Below the pieces are notes generated by a model, which saw only the letters and a list, made by a program, of their open reading frames with translations, was not told where the DNA came from and did not search any database. 64,000 nt of DNA from JAWSVE01 sp033852115. GTDB lineage: Bacteria; Pseudomonadota; Gammaproteobacteria; Pseudomonadales; Cellvibrionaceae. The stretch's first letter is position 1; every line of letters begins with the position of its first letter. Below, piece by piece: positions 1 to 8,152 of the stretch. The stretch is taken from contig JAWSVE010000008.1 of assembly GCA_033852115.1 (NCBI GenBank), positions 695,712-759,711 of the forward strand, read 5' to 3'. Position numbers and translations under genes: made by a program.

Positions 1-1
1 A

Positions 2-955
2 GAGGCATGGGAGTGGCAAAAAGCGGATTGTATCCCTCTGTTTTTACCGATGCATCATGTTCACGGCATTATAAATATCCTATGTTGCGGATTGTGGGCG
101 GGTGCAACAATTGATGTCTTTACACAATTCGATATCGAAACACTTTTGCCAAAGGTTACGGAAGATACGTATACGTTGTTTATGGCTGTGCCAACAATTT
201 ATGCAAAGTTAATATCCTACTTAGAAGGCATGAGTGCTGGCGAAAAAGAAAAAGTGTGCAACGGGTTTCGTCATATGCGCTTGAATGTATCCGGGTCGGC
301 CGCTTGTCCTATCCCTATTTATGAAAAATGGTTGGCGTTGACGGAGCAAGTGCTTCTAGAGCGTTATGGTATGACAGAGATCGGAATGGCTATTTCAAAC
401 CCCTATCGTGGTGAGCGGCGGGCTGGTGCAGTCGGCGTCCCTCTACCTGGGGTCGAGGTGGCGTTATTTGATGAAAAGCAACAACGTGTAAGTACAGAAG
501 GGGTTCCTGGGGAAATACGCATAAAGGGTAAGACCGTATTTTTGGAGTACTGGGGAAATAAATCCGCCACCGAAGAAAGCTTTGTTGATGGTTGGTTTTG
601 CACGGGAGATGTTGCCGTCGTTGAAAATGGCTATTACCGTATTATGGGACGCTCATCGATTGATATTATTAAGTCGGGTGGCTTCAAAATATCAGCACTG
701 GAAATTGAGGGGGTGCTACTGAGTCACGACGAAATTTTAGAGTGCGCCGTCATTGGTGTTCCCGACCCTATCTGGGGAGAAGCCGTAACGGCAGTAGTGG
801 TGTTGGCTCCGGGTTCTTCTATCGATGACGTGGCGTTAAAAGAATGGTGTACGGGAAAAATGTCTTCGTACAAAATTCCGAAAAGTCTACGAGTCGTGGA
901 TTCTTTACCGCGCAACGCGATGGGAAAGGTGACCAAAACGCTTTTGCAGAAGTAG
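2..955 (+). CDS. Acyl-CoA synthetase, malonyl-CoA synthetase (ACSF3/MatB)-like, 5'-truncated
   Basis: C-terminal 317 residues of an ANL-superfamily (AMP-binding) CoA ligase; the window edge cuts off the N-terminal part, which would hold the first ATP-binding loop. The reading frame is open from base 2, before the first ATG at base 50, so that ATG is internal. Visible motifs in order: LPMHHVHGIIN, FMAVPTIYAKL, ERYGMTEIGMA (adenylate-binding YGMTE), GWFCTGD, GRSSIDIIKSGG (hinge) and PRNAMGKVTK with the C-terminal catalytic lysine. The run HHVHGIIN and the GRSSIDIIK block closely resemble malonyl/methylmalonyl-CoA synthetases of the ACSF3/MatB group, which activate dicarboxylates with ATP and CoA. 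Substrate is inferred from family resemblance only. A metallo-beta-lactamase-like gene follows after 50 bases on the same strand with its own ribosome-binding site. Confidence 0.85.
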   Translation, partial: EAWEWQKADCIPLFLPMHHVHGIINILCCGLWAGATIDVFTQFDIETLLPKVTEDTYTLFMAVPTIYAKLISYLEGMSAGEKEKVCNGFRHMRLNVSGSAACPIPIYEKWLALTEQVLLERYGMTEIGMAISNPYRGERRAGAVGVPLPGVEVALFDEKQQRVSTEGVPGEIRIKGKTVFLEYWGNKSATEESFVDGWFCTGDVAVVENGYYRIMGRSSIDIIKSGGFKISALEIEGVLLSHDEILECAVIGVPDPIWGEAVTAVVVLAPGSSIDDVALKEWCTGKMSSYKIPKSLRVVDSLPRNAMGKVTKTLLQK

Positions 956-1005
956 CCAGTAGACTGGTGATTGATATCTAACATTAAAACTTAAATAGGG
1001 GTGCT

Positions 1006-1929
1006 ATGAATTTTCAGCTTAACAAGCGGTGTGTGCTCGCGGTCACGAGTGTCGTAGCAGCGTTAATGTGTTCTCTTCCAAGTGCAAGCTCAACTGATAA
1101 TGAAGCAGCGCGCTACGTAAGCGATCTGAGTAATCAGGAAAAAGAAGAAATGGCCAAACCATTACACCAAGATGCCAGTGAGCCTGAAGAACCTTTTAAT
1201 GTATTGGCAAATATATATTCTGTTGGTGCAAAAAATATCGGCGTCTATCTCATTACAACTGACCAAGGACATATTTTAATAGACTCTGGCACGCGCGAAA
1301 TGCAGAGTTTGGTCATTGACAATATTAAGCGCTTAGGTTTCAACCCTTCTGATATACGGATCCTATTAGCAACGCACGCGCACTTTGATCATGTACAGGC
1401 TCATTCGGCAATTCAAAACGCAACCAAAGCGAAAGTGTTTGCAATGGAAGGCGATGCGCAAGCATTGCGCCAAGGAAAAGATCTGTCCCCACTGGGGTTT
1501 GAAGGCTGGCCGAAGGTCAAAGTCGACCGGGTTTTAAAGCACGGTGATGTCGTATCGCTTGGTGGCGTCAATTTAACAGCGACTCAAGTGCCGGGGCATA
1601 CCCCTGGGTGTACCGTGTGGAGTCTAACTGCGTCAGAGTCTGATAGGCTGTATGACGTTACGGTATTTGGATGTCGTGGGCCAAACGCAGGGGTGCAACT
1701 GCACGGAAATCCTCAATTCCCGGACTTGATCCAAGAAACACTGTTGGGTTTTGAGCGGTTAGCTGAATTGTCACCGGATATTTACATCAGTAATCATCCG
1801 GGTGCTGATATAGCTCGTTGGGGCGATGCACTTAAGGGCGGGGCTCGCCCCCACCCACTACTGGAGCAGCAACCATGGGATGAAATGGTTGCGCAAACCA
1901 AAGCGCAGTTTATGACTCGCTATGAATAG
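1006..1929 (+). CDS. Exported metallo-beta-lactamase-fold hydrolase, subclass B3-like
   Basis: 307-residue protein with a Sec signal peptide (about residues 1-29). The zinc-binding set matches subclass B3 metallo-beta-lactamases: H124-x-H126-x-D128-H129, H198 in GHTPGCT and H264 in SNHPGAD. After HxHxDH, B3 enzymes usually have Gly-Gly; here it is Val-Gln-Ala, so the active-site floor is unusual. The segment GCRGPNAGVQL, followed by a conserved-looking C-terminal helix region, also aligns in order with B3 enzymes. It probably acts in the periplasm. It may be an environmental beta-lactamase, or a B3-like hydrolase of other lactones or amides; sequence alone does not decide. The start is chosen from the RBS-like AGGGG 5' of the ATG. 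Confidence 0.8.
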   Translation: MNFQLNKRCVLAVTSVVAALMCSLPSASSTDNEAARYVSDLSNQEKEEMAKPLHQDASEPEEPFNVLANIYSVGAKNIGVYLITTDQGHILIDSGTREMQSLVIDNIKRLGFNPSDIRILLATHAHFDHVQAHSAIQNATKAKVFAMEGDAQALRQGKDLSPLGFEGWPKVKVDRVLKHGDVVSLGGVNLTATQVPGHTPGCTVWSLTASESDRLYDVTVFGCRGPNAGVQLHGNPQFPDLIQETLLGFERLAELSPDIYISNHPGADIARWGDALKGGARPHPLLEQQPWDEMVAQTKAQFMTRYE

Positions 1930-2111
1930 CGCGCTCTATAGTTAAACGGTTTATGTTCTTTGATCTCAGCGTGTTGTGGAATATTTGTGATACATTTTAC
2001 AGGATTGTAAAGTATCGCCTTTAGCGTAAATTCTCGTAACCCATTCACGTTCGTTCTCGTACTGACGTTGCCATTGTGAATTGGCAATTGATCAAAAAAA
2101 GGAGAAAGGAC

Positions 2112-2813
2112 ATGAAGATATTTTCAAGCAAATCGCTGCTCGCAGCTGGGCTAGTATTATGTGGTGCATTTAGCGGAGTGCCAGCTTTAGCCGATAAAAC
2201 ATTGAGATACGAAGTAGAAATTACGAATGTGACGAAAGGACAATTTTTTACGCCTCAATTAGTGGCGACGCACAACAACTCAGTATCCGTATTTGAGCTA
2301 GGCCAACCGGCTAGTATAGAAGTTGAGTTGCTTGCAGAAGGTGGTGATACGGCACCATTAACTGATCTCCTGCTATCGCAAGGGAGTGCGGTCAGTAATG
2401 TCGTCACCATTCCAGGCTTAATTGGTCCAGGTGAAACTCATCAAGTAGTCATTGAAGCGAGTAGGCATCATCGATACTTAAGCGTTGCGGCAATGCTCAT
2501 TCCCACAAACGATACGTTCCTCGCAGTGAATGGCGTGCGATTACCATTTCGCGGTACGAGCGTTACTCATAGCCCCGGTTACGATGCCGGAACAGAGCTC
2601 AATGATCAGAATTGTGCAAACATCCCCGGGCCTCGATGTGGTGGAGATGGCTATTCCCCGGGTCCCAATGACGGTGACGAAGGCTTCGTATACATCGGTA
2701 ATGGGTTTCATGACTTGGGCACAGAAGATGAGCAAGGAAATGAAATTCTGACCCCCGAAATATACGACTGGAATAACTCGGTAGCGGTCATAAAAGTAAC
2801 CCGCATACATTAG
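2112..2813 (+). CDS. Secreted spondin-N (Spond_N) domain protein
   Basis: 233-residue exported protein. The start at 2112 is preferred over an in-frame upstream ATG at 2076 because a strong AAAGGAGAAAGGA Shine-Dalgarno lies just before it and it gives a clean signal peptide (MKIFSSKSLLAAG... cleaved near ALA-D). The mature part begins YEVEITNVTKGQFFTPQLVA and contains LGQPASIEVELLAEGGDTAPL, the hallmark of bacterial spondin-N proteins. A Gly/Pro/Asp-rich segment with paired cysteines (around NCANIPGPRCGGDG) precedes the C-terminal strand VAVIKVTRI. In bacteria these are exported proteins of unknown role; in animals the domain is extracellular and metal-binding. It is monocistronic, with a strong terminator immediately downstream. 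Confidence 0.8.
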   Translation: MKIFSSKSLLAAGLVLCGAFSGVPALADKTLRYEVEITNVTKGQFFTPQLVATHNNSVSVFELGQPASIEVELLAEGGDTAPLTDLLLSQGSAVSNVVTIPGLIGPGETHQVVIEASRHHRYLSVAAMLIPTNDTFLAVNGVRLPFRGTSVTHSPGYDAGTELNDQNCANIPGPRCGGDGYSPGPNDGDEGFVYIGNGFHDLGTEDEQGNEILTPEIYDWNNSVAVIKVTRIH

Positions 2814-2819
2814 TCTCTT

Positions 2820-2845
2820 AGCGGGTCGTAAGACCCGCTTATTAT
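2820..2845 (+). terminator. Rho-independent terminator after the spondin-N gene
   Basis: Perfect 8-bp stem AGCGGGTC / GACCCGCT (2820-2827 with 2832-2839) and a GTAA loop, followed by TTATTATT. It lies seven bases after the stop codon. Confidence 0.8.
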
Positions 2846-3219
2846 TCTCGACTATTTCTGCTTATTAAAATAATGTCCGCATTGTCTATTTTACTTTTTG
2901 GGTATATCTAGATTGTTTTTCTATTCTATTCAGCACTAATTAGATTATATTGACTGGTTTTTTTCCTCAATATCGCCACATTATTGTGCATTTTTATTTG
3001 TTAAAGTTGCATGGCTTGATGTAATTGACTTTTATTTGGCCCAGGATAGAATAATCGTCAAGCTAGAAAGCAAGAACTTATTCGTCTGCCAATTCGATCG
3101 TTTTAATTATAAAGCCCTCGTCCTGCCGTTAATAAGTAATCGCCAACTTTCCGGCTGTGCCGCGACTATGTGTTGTGTTTGCGGCGATTATTTGTAACAA
3201 CAGATCATGAGGAAAAACT
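2846..3219 (+). promoter_or_regulatory. Upstream region and probable long 5' leader of the cold-shock gene
   Basis: 374 bases without a credible ORF, AT-rich in the left half. Just before the cold-shock gene there is an 8-bp inverted repeat TAATCGCC (3137-3144) / GGCGATTA (3183-3190) that could fold a leader structure. The ribosome-binding site ATGAGGAAAA precedes the start. Cold-shock genes typically carry long, temperature-responsive leaders; the inverted repeat is seen, the regulatory role is inferred. I see no clear sigma-70 promoter that I would defend. Confidence 0.4.
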
Positions 3220-3429
3220 ATGTCAGATCGCGTCACCGGTACCGTAAAGTGGTTCAACGAGTCTAAGGGTTTTGGGTTTATTCAACAGGCTTCAGGGCCC
3301 GATGTATTCGCACATTTTAGTGCGATAGAGGGGGATGGCTTTAAGACTTTAAATGAGGGTGAGCAAGTTGAATTCACCGTTACTGAAGGAAAAAAAGGTC
3401 CGCAAGCTGAAAAAATCGTAAGAATGTAA
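3220..3429 (+). CDS. Cold-shock domain protein (CspA family)
   Basis: 69-residue single-domain OB-fold protein, the usual CspA length. RNP1 is KGFGFI (16-21) and RNP2 is VFAHF (29-33), with the aromatic residues that stack on single-stranded nucleic acid, plus the conserved start TGTVKWFN. It binds RNA or ssDNA in the cytoplasm as an RNA chaperone. RBS GAGGAAAA is well placed. The gene stands alone between a long leader and a strong terminator. Confidence 0.95.
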   Translation: MSDRVTGTVKWFNESKGFGFIQQASGPDVFAHFSAIEGDGFKTLNEGEQVEFTVTEGKKGPQAEKIVRM

Positions 3430-3449
3430 ATCTTGTTATTTGCCTAGAT

Positions 3450-3478
3450 AAAAAGCCAGCTTTATCGCTGGCTTTTTG
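3450..3478 (+). terminator. Rho-independent terminator of the cold-shock gene
   Basis: AAAAAGCCAGC - TTTATC - GCTGGCTTTTT: a stem of at least 6 GC-rich pairs extended by A:T pairs, ending in a U-run. It starts 20 bases after the stop codon. Confidence 0.9.
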
Positions 3479-3678
3479 CGTTTATAGCCGTATTACAAAT
3501 TTTTCATTGGTGACCAGACAATCTTTCGCTTCCCGCGTTGCAAAGTGAGCTAGATCTCATCCACAAGGGAAACATTTTCAGACAATTTGCATTCCTCCAA
3601 AGTTTTGCAGTAGTTTCTTCGATCAGAAATAACAAGATTCTTGGGTTAAAAATAACAATAACATTGATAGGCAAGCAA

Positions 3679-4599
3679 ATGGCGTCTAAATCAACGATTG
3701 ATTTGTTTTACGTGTTTCTTTACGGGTTGGCCTTTTTACTGCTTAGTTTAACAGTTGTCTGGTATCTGGCACGTGAAGACACTGATGAGTCTCTTATGCT
3801 CGAAACCTCGGCGACTGAGAGTAAGACAGAAACGATAGAAAGTGTTTGGCAATGGTCTTCTAATGAAGCCTTGCGTGAATATGCAGCGACACAGCAAGGG
3901 GGCGCCCAGGGGCTCGATGCCCGTGTCGCCGCGACTATTGACGAACAGCGCATAGTGAAGGCTTTGGGTGATGTGCGCATTGATCACTACGGCAATGTCG
4001 TGGTGGATGAGGTAGGTCTTCAAGCGTTATACCAAACGATAGGTTATAGCGCAGTCACTATGAGCCAGCAGCAGCGTGATTACGTTAGCCAGGTAATTCG
4101 TGATGGTTTACCCAGTCCTGCTGCCGAGCAAGTGGTAGATATCGTCGGTAATTTTTTTGAGTACTTACAGGCCAAGTCTCAACTCGAAACCGTTTACCCC
4201 AACGTGACCGATCCAGTAACCTTGTCGATTAAACTTGATGATCTTCAAACCTTGAGGCAGATGTATTTTGGGGGATCTGTTGCAGAAAAGTTATTTAAAC
4301 GCCAGCACGTACAAGAGCAGTATATGCTCGAGAATCTGCGAATTACTTCTGATACGAGCGTATCTGAAGATGAAAAGCAACGTCAGCGTGAACAAGCCCA
4401 AAAACATTTTTTGACGCGAGATTATGGCATAACTAACTGGCTTAGTCGCCGGGACATATTCTTGCAACAAAAAGCCGATATTCTTAATTCATCGCTGTCG
4501 TCAGCCGAACAGGCGCAGCAAATTGAATGGCTATTTGATGCTTCGTTTTCTGTCGAAGAGCAGCAAGCCATTGCCGCTGAAAACCTCACTGAGTTCTAA
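3679..4599 (+). CDS. Membrane-anchored lipase-chaperone-like protein (copy 1)
   Basis: 306 residues from the ATG at 3679; the frame stays open upstream to a TTG at 3538, but that extension reads as low-quality sequence. It has one N-terminal membrane segment (about 10-32), then a long helical charged region. The order of blocks resembles the lipase-specific foldase (Lif/LifO) family: a short domain with ALGDVRIDHYGNVVVDEVGL, a helical block ending in RDGLPSPAAEQVVDIVGNFFEYL, then LRQMYFGGSVAEKLFKRQ and a second helical domain with LSSAEQAQQIEWL. The Lif signature RxxFDY is not recognisable. Classical Lif proteins fold a secreted lipase encoded next to them; here no GxSxG lipase is adjacent, and the next gene is a pectate lyase. 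Three relatives occur at 23276, 24347 and 28821. Family assignment is from pattern resemblance. Confidence 0.6.
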   Translation: MASKSTIDLFYVFLYGLAFLLLSLTVVWYLAREDTDESLMLETSATESKTETIESVWQWSSNEALREYAATQQGGAQGLDARVAATIDEQRIVKALGDVRIDHYGNVVVDEVGLQALYQTIGYSAVTMSQQQRDYVSQVIRDGLPSPAAEQVVDIVGNFFEYLQAKSQLETVYPNVTDPVTLSIKLDDLQTLRQMYFGGSVAEKLFKRQHVQEQYMLENLRITSDTSVSEDEKQRQREQAQKHFLTRDYGITNWLSRRDIFLQQKADILNSSLSSAEQAQQIEWLFDASFSVEEQQAIAAENLTEF

Positions 4600-4766
4600 C
4601 GCGGGCTGTGTGCCCGGTGTCACTATTCATGAAACCCTAGGCAAAAACAGCCAGTTTTTGCAATTATATGTCCTCTATACAGTGTTAGGCTTCGCGGTCT
4701 ACGCTGTAGGGAAGTTAATGCAGCATCCCGTCAACAATAATTAATCAAAAATAAAGAGGGGCTGAC

Positions 4767-5954
4767 ATGAGTTTAAATTTACTACGTTTAGCGGTATTTC
4801 CTGTGGCACTGTGCGCAATGATCAGCAACGCCGTTGCGACCAGCCAGCCAGATGACCCTACCCCGGAGCCTAATCCACCTGCAGGGGCCTTAGAAAACGG
4901 GCGCTATGTCATTACCAATAGCTTTAGCGGTAAGGCGATGGAGGTTGGCGGCGCAAGTGTTAGCAATGGTGCAAACGTCGTCCAATATGATTACGACGGT
5001 GATACGCATCAACAGTGGGATGTCACTAATTTAGGCAATGGCTACTATACATTGCGTCCCGCTCATTCAGGCAAATCGCTTGATGTCTATGCATGGAGTA
5101 CATCGGATGGTGGTGACTTACGTCAATGGGAATATTTAGGGGGTGACAATCAGCAGTGGCAAATTAATGCTGAGGGTAATGGAACATACAATATAATCTC
5201 ACGCTTTAGTGGCAAGGCAGTAGAGGTCTATGACTTCAATTCATCGAATGGCGCCAACATTGTCCAATGGGAATATTGGGGAGGCGCGCCTCAATTGTGG
5301 CGATTTGCTTTAGTCGGTAGCTCACAGCCGCCAACTGGAAACGGGAAAGGTTCAAGTTGTGTTTCAACTGGCTCGGTGACTGTTTCGTCTACCATTGTGG
5401 TTAGTAGCGGTGTGTTTGATGGCGGCTGTAAAACTTATAATCCAACATCCGCTTTGGGTGACGGAGGACAAGGTGAAGGTCAAAAGCCTGTGTTTCGAGT
5501 AGAAAACGGTGCGACGTTGAAGAACGTCATCATCGGTCGAAACGGTGCGGACGGTATTCATTTTTATGGAGGCGGGACTATCGATAATATTCGCTGGACG
5601 GACATTGGCGAAGATGGCTTAACCGTGAAATCGCAAGGCGATATCGTCGTCCGCAATATTGAAGCTTATGACGGATACGATAAGTTTATGCAAATTAACG
5701 CTGCTGCCAATATTACTGTGTCGAATTGTATTGTCGATGGAGCCGGGAAATTTTTGCGGCAAAATGGCGGAACAGGGTTCACCATCAATGTTACGGTTGA
5801 TAATTGTGATATCAAAAATATGAAGGAAGCTGTGTTCAGAACTGATAGCTCGTCATCGACCGCTCGCTTAACGAACTCGCGTATTCGCAATGCAGGTACC
5901 ATCTGTTACGGGCCATGGCGAAGCTGCACTACGTCGAATGTCGTTGAATTCTAA
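4767..5954 (+). CDS. Secreted pectate lyase (PL3-like) with N-terminal ricin-type lectin domain
   Basis: 395-residue exported protein. The signal peptide is about 1-25, followed by a short Pro-rich linker (DDPTPEPNPP). Residues about 43-180 form a ricin B-type beta-trefoil with three repeats, each ending in a QxW-like motif (HQQWDV, NQQWQI, PQLWRF) and carrying GKAMEV / GKSLDV / GKAVEV. A second linker (about 183-195) leads to a right-handed beta-helix catalytic domain of PL3 type: VFRVENGATLKNVIIGRNGADGIHF, then TIDNIRWTDIGEDGLTVKS. It would cleave polygalacturonate by calcium-dependent beta-elimination outside the cell, with the lectin domain holding the enzyme on polysaccharide. RBS AAAGAGGGG is strong, and a strong terminator follows. 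Confidence 0.9.
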   Translation: MSLNLLRLAVFPVALCAMISNAVATSQPDDPTPEPNPPAGALENGRYVITNSFSGKAMEVGGASVSNGANVVQYDYDGDTHQQWDVTNLGNGYYTLRPAHSGKSLDVYAWSTSDGGDLRQWEYLGGDNQQWQINAEGNGTYNIISRFSGKAVEVYDFNSSNGANIVQWEYWGGAPQLWRFALVGSSQPPTGNGKGSSCVSTGSVTVSSTIVVSSGVFDGGCKTYNPTSALGDGGQGEGQKPVFRVENGATLKNVIIGRNGADGIHFYGGGTIDNIRWTDIGEDGLTVKSQGDIVVRNIEAYDGYDKFMQINAAANITVSNCIVDGAGKFLRQNGGTGFTINVTVDNCDIKNMKEAVFRTDSSSSTARLTNSRIRNAGTICYGPWRSCTTSNVVEF

Positions 5955-6006
5955 ATAAAGGTTTTTAATTAAAGTTTCCCCTCCCCTGAATATTAAAAAA
6001 GGGCTC

Positions 6007-6041
6007 GCCGCCAATCAGTTTCTGACTGGCGGCTTTTTTAT
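6007..6041 (+). terminator. Rho-independent terminator between convergent genes
   Basis: Twelve-position stem GCCGCCAATCAG / CTGACTGGCGGC with one mismatch and a TTT loop, followed by TTTTTTAT. A run of six A bases at 5995-6000 on the other side could also let it serve the minus-strand gene ending at 6054. Confidence 0.9.
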
Positions 6042-6053
6042 GCCATTGCAATA

Positions 6054-6959
6054 CTAAAAATAGACACTGGCACTTGCTGTGATTTCCGAATCGATTGAGT
6101 AGTTATCACCTTGATAGCTTGTGTACTCAATTACTAGGCTACTGTTTTCACCCAGGCGAATCCCGCCAAACAAACTTGCGTGGGTTACATCAACATCATT
6201 TGGGTTGCGATACCCAAATGTTGTGCCGAGTTCCCACTTCAGTCTCCAGGGTGTTCGTAGGGTGACTTCGGCTTGGGAATAATCATCGTAAAGGGATTCC
6301 AAGTCGCCGCCTGAAAATAGTGTATGTCCAACGTAGAGACTGGTTGCGAGATTGTGAAAGCTACCAAGCATACTTGCCGATAGATGCACTTCCTTCGTCC
6401 CGCTACCTAAAAATTCGTCGTAATCTGCATTGTCAAATTTGTAGCTGATGCTAGTCGCTGGGGTCCAGTTGGACTCGTTGTAATAGGCGTACTGCGCATA
6501 AATGCTGATGTCGCCAATACCCGATGCTTGATAGTCTTCGTCCTGATAATCAGCACACAGCTGCGTTAAACGACGAATTAAAAAACCTCTTTCTGGGTTG
6601 ATTTGACCTGCGTCCAAGCGCTCACAGGCATCGGCTACGTTTAGAGGAATATTGTAGGCATAAGTCCCTTCGACTTGTTGCAGCGGAATATCCACGCCTA
6701 GGCTCCAACTATGGTGACTTCCTCTGAGACTATTAACTGAAGGTGCTAGCAGCAAAGTCGTTAATTGGCCATCACCAACTTGCAAGTTTTGCCGCTGGTG
6801 TTGAAGCTCGAGATCAAGTGCACTGCTATTTAGTGGGTGTAAAGTATCGTCTAGTGCTTGCGAATTGGGTTCGGCATTTGCTGAAGCGATAGACCCAACG
6901 TTGGTGATACAGATGAGTGCGGTGATTGCACCCGTAGCAAATCGAGTGAAGATAGTCAC
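6054..6959 (-). CDS. Probable outer-membrane beta-barrel protein
   Basis: 301 residues with a signal peptide (cleavage near SANA-EP). The mature chain is rich in alternating hydrophobic/polar strands with aromatic girdle residues (YAQYAYYNESNW, SLYVGHTLFSGG, LKWELGTTFGYRNP, SLFGGIRLG). It ends in ...ASASVYF, the terminal Phe typical of outer-membrane proteins recognised by the BAM machinery. A soluble-looking segment with two cysteines (ACERL ... QLCADY) sits near residues 110-140. It is last in a minus-strand run starting with an ECF sigma factor, 11 bases after the DUF3106 gene, so it is probably co-transcribed. Function is not known; a small porin or transport-type barrel is one possibility. 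Confidence 0.65.
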   Translation of the reverse strand: MTIFTRFATGAITALICITNVGSIASANAEPNSQALDDTLHPLNSSALDLELQHQRQNLQVGDGQLTTLLLAPSVNSLRGSHHSWSLGVDIPLQQVEGTYAYNIPLNVADACERLDAGQINPERGFLIRRLTQLCADYQDEDYQASGIGDISIYAQYAYYNESNWTPATSISYKFDNADYDEFLGSGTKEVHLSASMLGSFHNLATSLYVGHTLFSGGDLESLYDDYSQAEVTLRTPWRLKWELGTTFGYRNPNDVDVTHASLFGGIRLGENSSLVIEYTSYQGDNYSIDSEITASASVYF

Positions 6960-6970
6960 AAATCGTTCCT

Positions 6971-7498
6971 CTAGCGATTTAAACGTTGTTTTAATAGCTG
7001 CTCGCGGAGTTGTCGACGTTGCTGTCTATCCGCCTGGCGAATACGATCACGCATCTGCCGTCTTTCAAGAGGACTCATCTGTTGAAAGTTATGTTGCAGA
7101 TTGTTCTGCTCTTCAGCGGTTAACCCTTGGAACCAGCGATATCGTTGTTGCAATTGTCTGCGTTGCTCGAGGGGAAGTTGAGAAAAGCGTTCGTAGCGTC
7201 GTTGTAATCTCTCTCGTCGTGTTTGTTCTACGGCTTGCCACTTCGCGAAACGCTCTTGCAAAAAAGTGCGTTGTTCGTCGCTTAATGATTGATAGCGTTG
7301 CGCAGTCGCCAACAAACGCTGTCGCTGCGATTCATCAAGTTGTGACCATCGCTGTTCTAAGGGGGCAAGTATCGCTTGCTCTTCACTATTCAGTTCCTGC
7401 CACTCTTTGGCATGTGATGAGACAGCGAATCCTACTACGAATATTGTGGCCCAGATACATTGGACGAGTGGTTTATATTTGATGGGTTTCATAATCAC
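6971..7498 (-). CDS. DUF3106-family exported protein
   Basis: 175 residues; signal peptide to about SHA-KEW (residue 31). The rest is an Arg/Gln/Glu-rich helical protein built of repeated units of the form LxxEQRxxLxxRxxRWQxL, as in the DUF3106 family. Such proteins are commonly encoded beside an ECF sigma factor and a DUF3619 protein, as here. It overlaps the preceding gene by 4 bases (7495-7498), indicating translational coupling. The molecular role is unknown; its highly charged helices suggest a periplasmic binding or sensor function similar in style to CpxP/Spy-type proteins, which is an inference only. The antisense frame is also long and open but lacks any recognisable feature. Confidence 0.8.
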   Translation of the reverse strand: MIMKPIKYKPLVQCIWATIFVVGFAVSSHAKEWQELNSEEQAILAPLEQRWSQLDESQRQRLLATAQRYQSLSDEQRTFLQERFAKWQAVEQTRRERLQRRYERFSQLPLEQRRQLQQRYRWFQGLTAEEQNNLQHNFQQMSPLERRQMRDRIRQADRQQRRQLREQLLKQRLNR

Positions 7499-7800
7499 TT
7501 TCCCTCCGTGAGTAGCGGAGACGTTTTGGTCTTGGGTTTTGGTTCCATATCAAGCGACTCTAGCGCTTTGATGAGTTCAATCGATTTAGTCGATGATTCG
7601 TGTTCACCTTTTTCCAATGTCATTTGTTGGTATTCATGACTCAGTACTTCCTCAAGCATCAGTGGATCAAGTAATTCGCCATCACCTTGACTGTACTCGC
7701 TTAACCATAGCCAAAATGCTTCAGAATTAGTTGCCTCCTCAGCTTTTGCTGCGAGACTTTGAAGTAGCACTATCGCGATCATTACTTTGCTAAATCGCAT
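7495..7800 (-). CDS. Small exported protein of the sigma-factor operon
   Basis: 101 residues if started at the ATG at 7800, which has GCAGGTAACG just upstream; an ATG at 7812 would add four residues. Hydrophobic signal segment MRFSKVMIAIVLLQSLAAKA, then an acidic mature part (EAFWLWLSEYSQGDGELLDP ... LEKGEHESSTK). The start overlaps the stop of the upstream DUF3619-like gene by 11 bases and its stop overlaps the DUF3106 start by 4 bases, so the three are translated as a coupled set. I do not recognise the family. Confidence 0.7.
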   Translation of the reverse strand: MRFSKVMIAIVLLQSLAAKAEEATNSEAFWLWLSEYSQGDGELLDPLMLEEVLSHEYQQMTLEKGEHESSTKSIELIKALESLDMEPKPKTKTSPLLTEGK

Positions 7801-8128
7801 CGTTACCTGCATCCGCTAGGTCGCCAAACTCTATGAGTAAGTCCATGAGCTCGAGCATCTCTGGATCAACATCAAGGTAAGTGAGGGTATCTAACGTTTC
7901 CTCTGGTGCTGGTGTTTGAACAATACTTGGCAATATGAGGGCGACCAATACCGACGCAGCGATAGCTGAAGCAGCGATTTGCCAGCGTTTTCGGGCTGAA
8001 CTCGCTTGCCGCTTTGCTAGGGCTTTATTCCTGGCTTCACGCAATTGTTCGCGAACATTCTCTGGCAGCGAGTCGGTACTTTTGTCTAAGCTGCTTTTTA
8101 TGGCGTCGCTAAATTTTTTATCGGTCAT
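7790..8128 (-). CDS. DUF3619-like single-pass membrane protein, putative anti-sigma partner
   Basis: 112 residues. The cytoplasmic N-terminal 45 residues are charged (SSLDKSTDSLPENVREQLREARNKALAKRQ), then one membrane segment (about 49-66, WQIAASAIAASVLVALIL), then a short acidic periplasmic tail (YLDVDPEMLELMDLLIEFGDLAD). LPENVREQLREARNKAL is the pattern I associate with DUF3619 proteins encoded next to ECF sigma factors. Topology and position directly downstream of the sigma gene (24 bases) fit a small anti-sigma or membrane tether; this role is inferred. Confidence 0.65.
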   Translation of the reverse strand: MTDKKFSDAIKSSLDKSTDSLPENVREQLREARNKALAKRQASSARKRWQIAASAIAASVLVALILPSIVQTPAPEETLDTLTYLDVDPEMLELMDLLIEFGDLADAGNDAI

Positions 8129-8152
8129 AAGGGGTTACCTGTAACCTGGTTG

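Noticed and set aside
4523..4744. 73-codon ORF with a hydrophobic C-terminus after copy 1 of the lipase-chaperone-like genes
   Set aside because: Overlaps the end of the better-supported gene, lacks an RBS and resembles no family; the tail is probably non-coding.
6865..7482. Long plus-strand ORF (205 codons) opposite the barrel and DUF3106 genes
   Set aside because: Antisense to a well-supported repetitive coding region whose codon bias leaves the opposite frame open; the product shows no family features.
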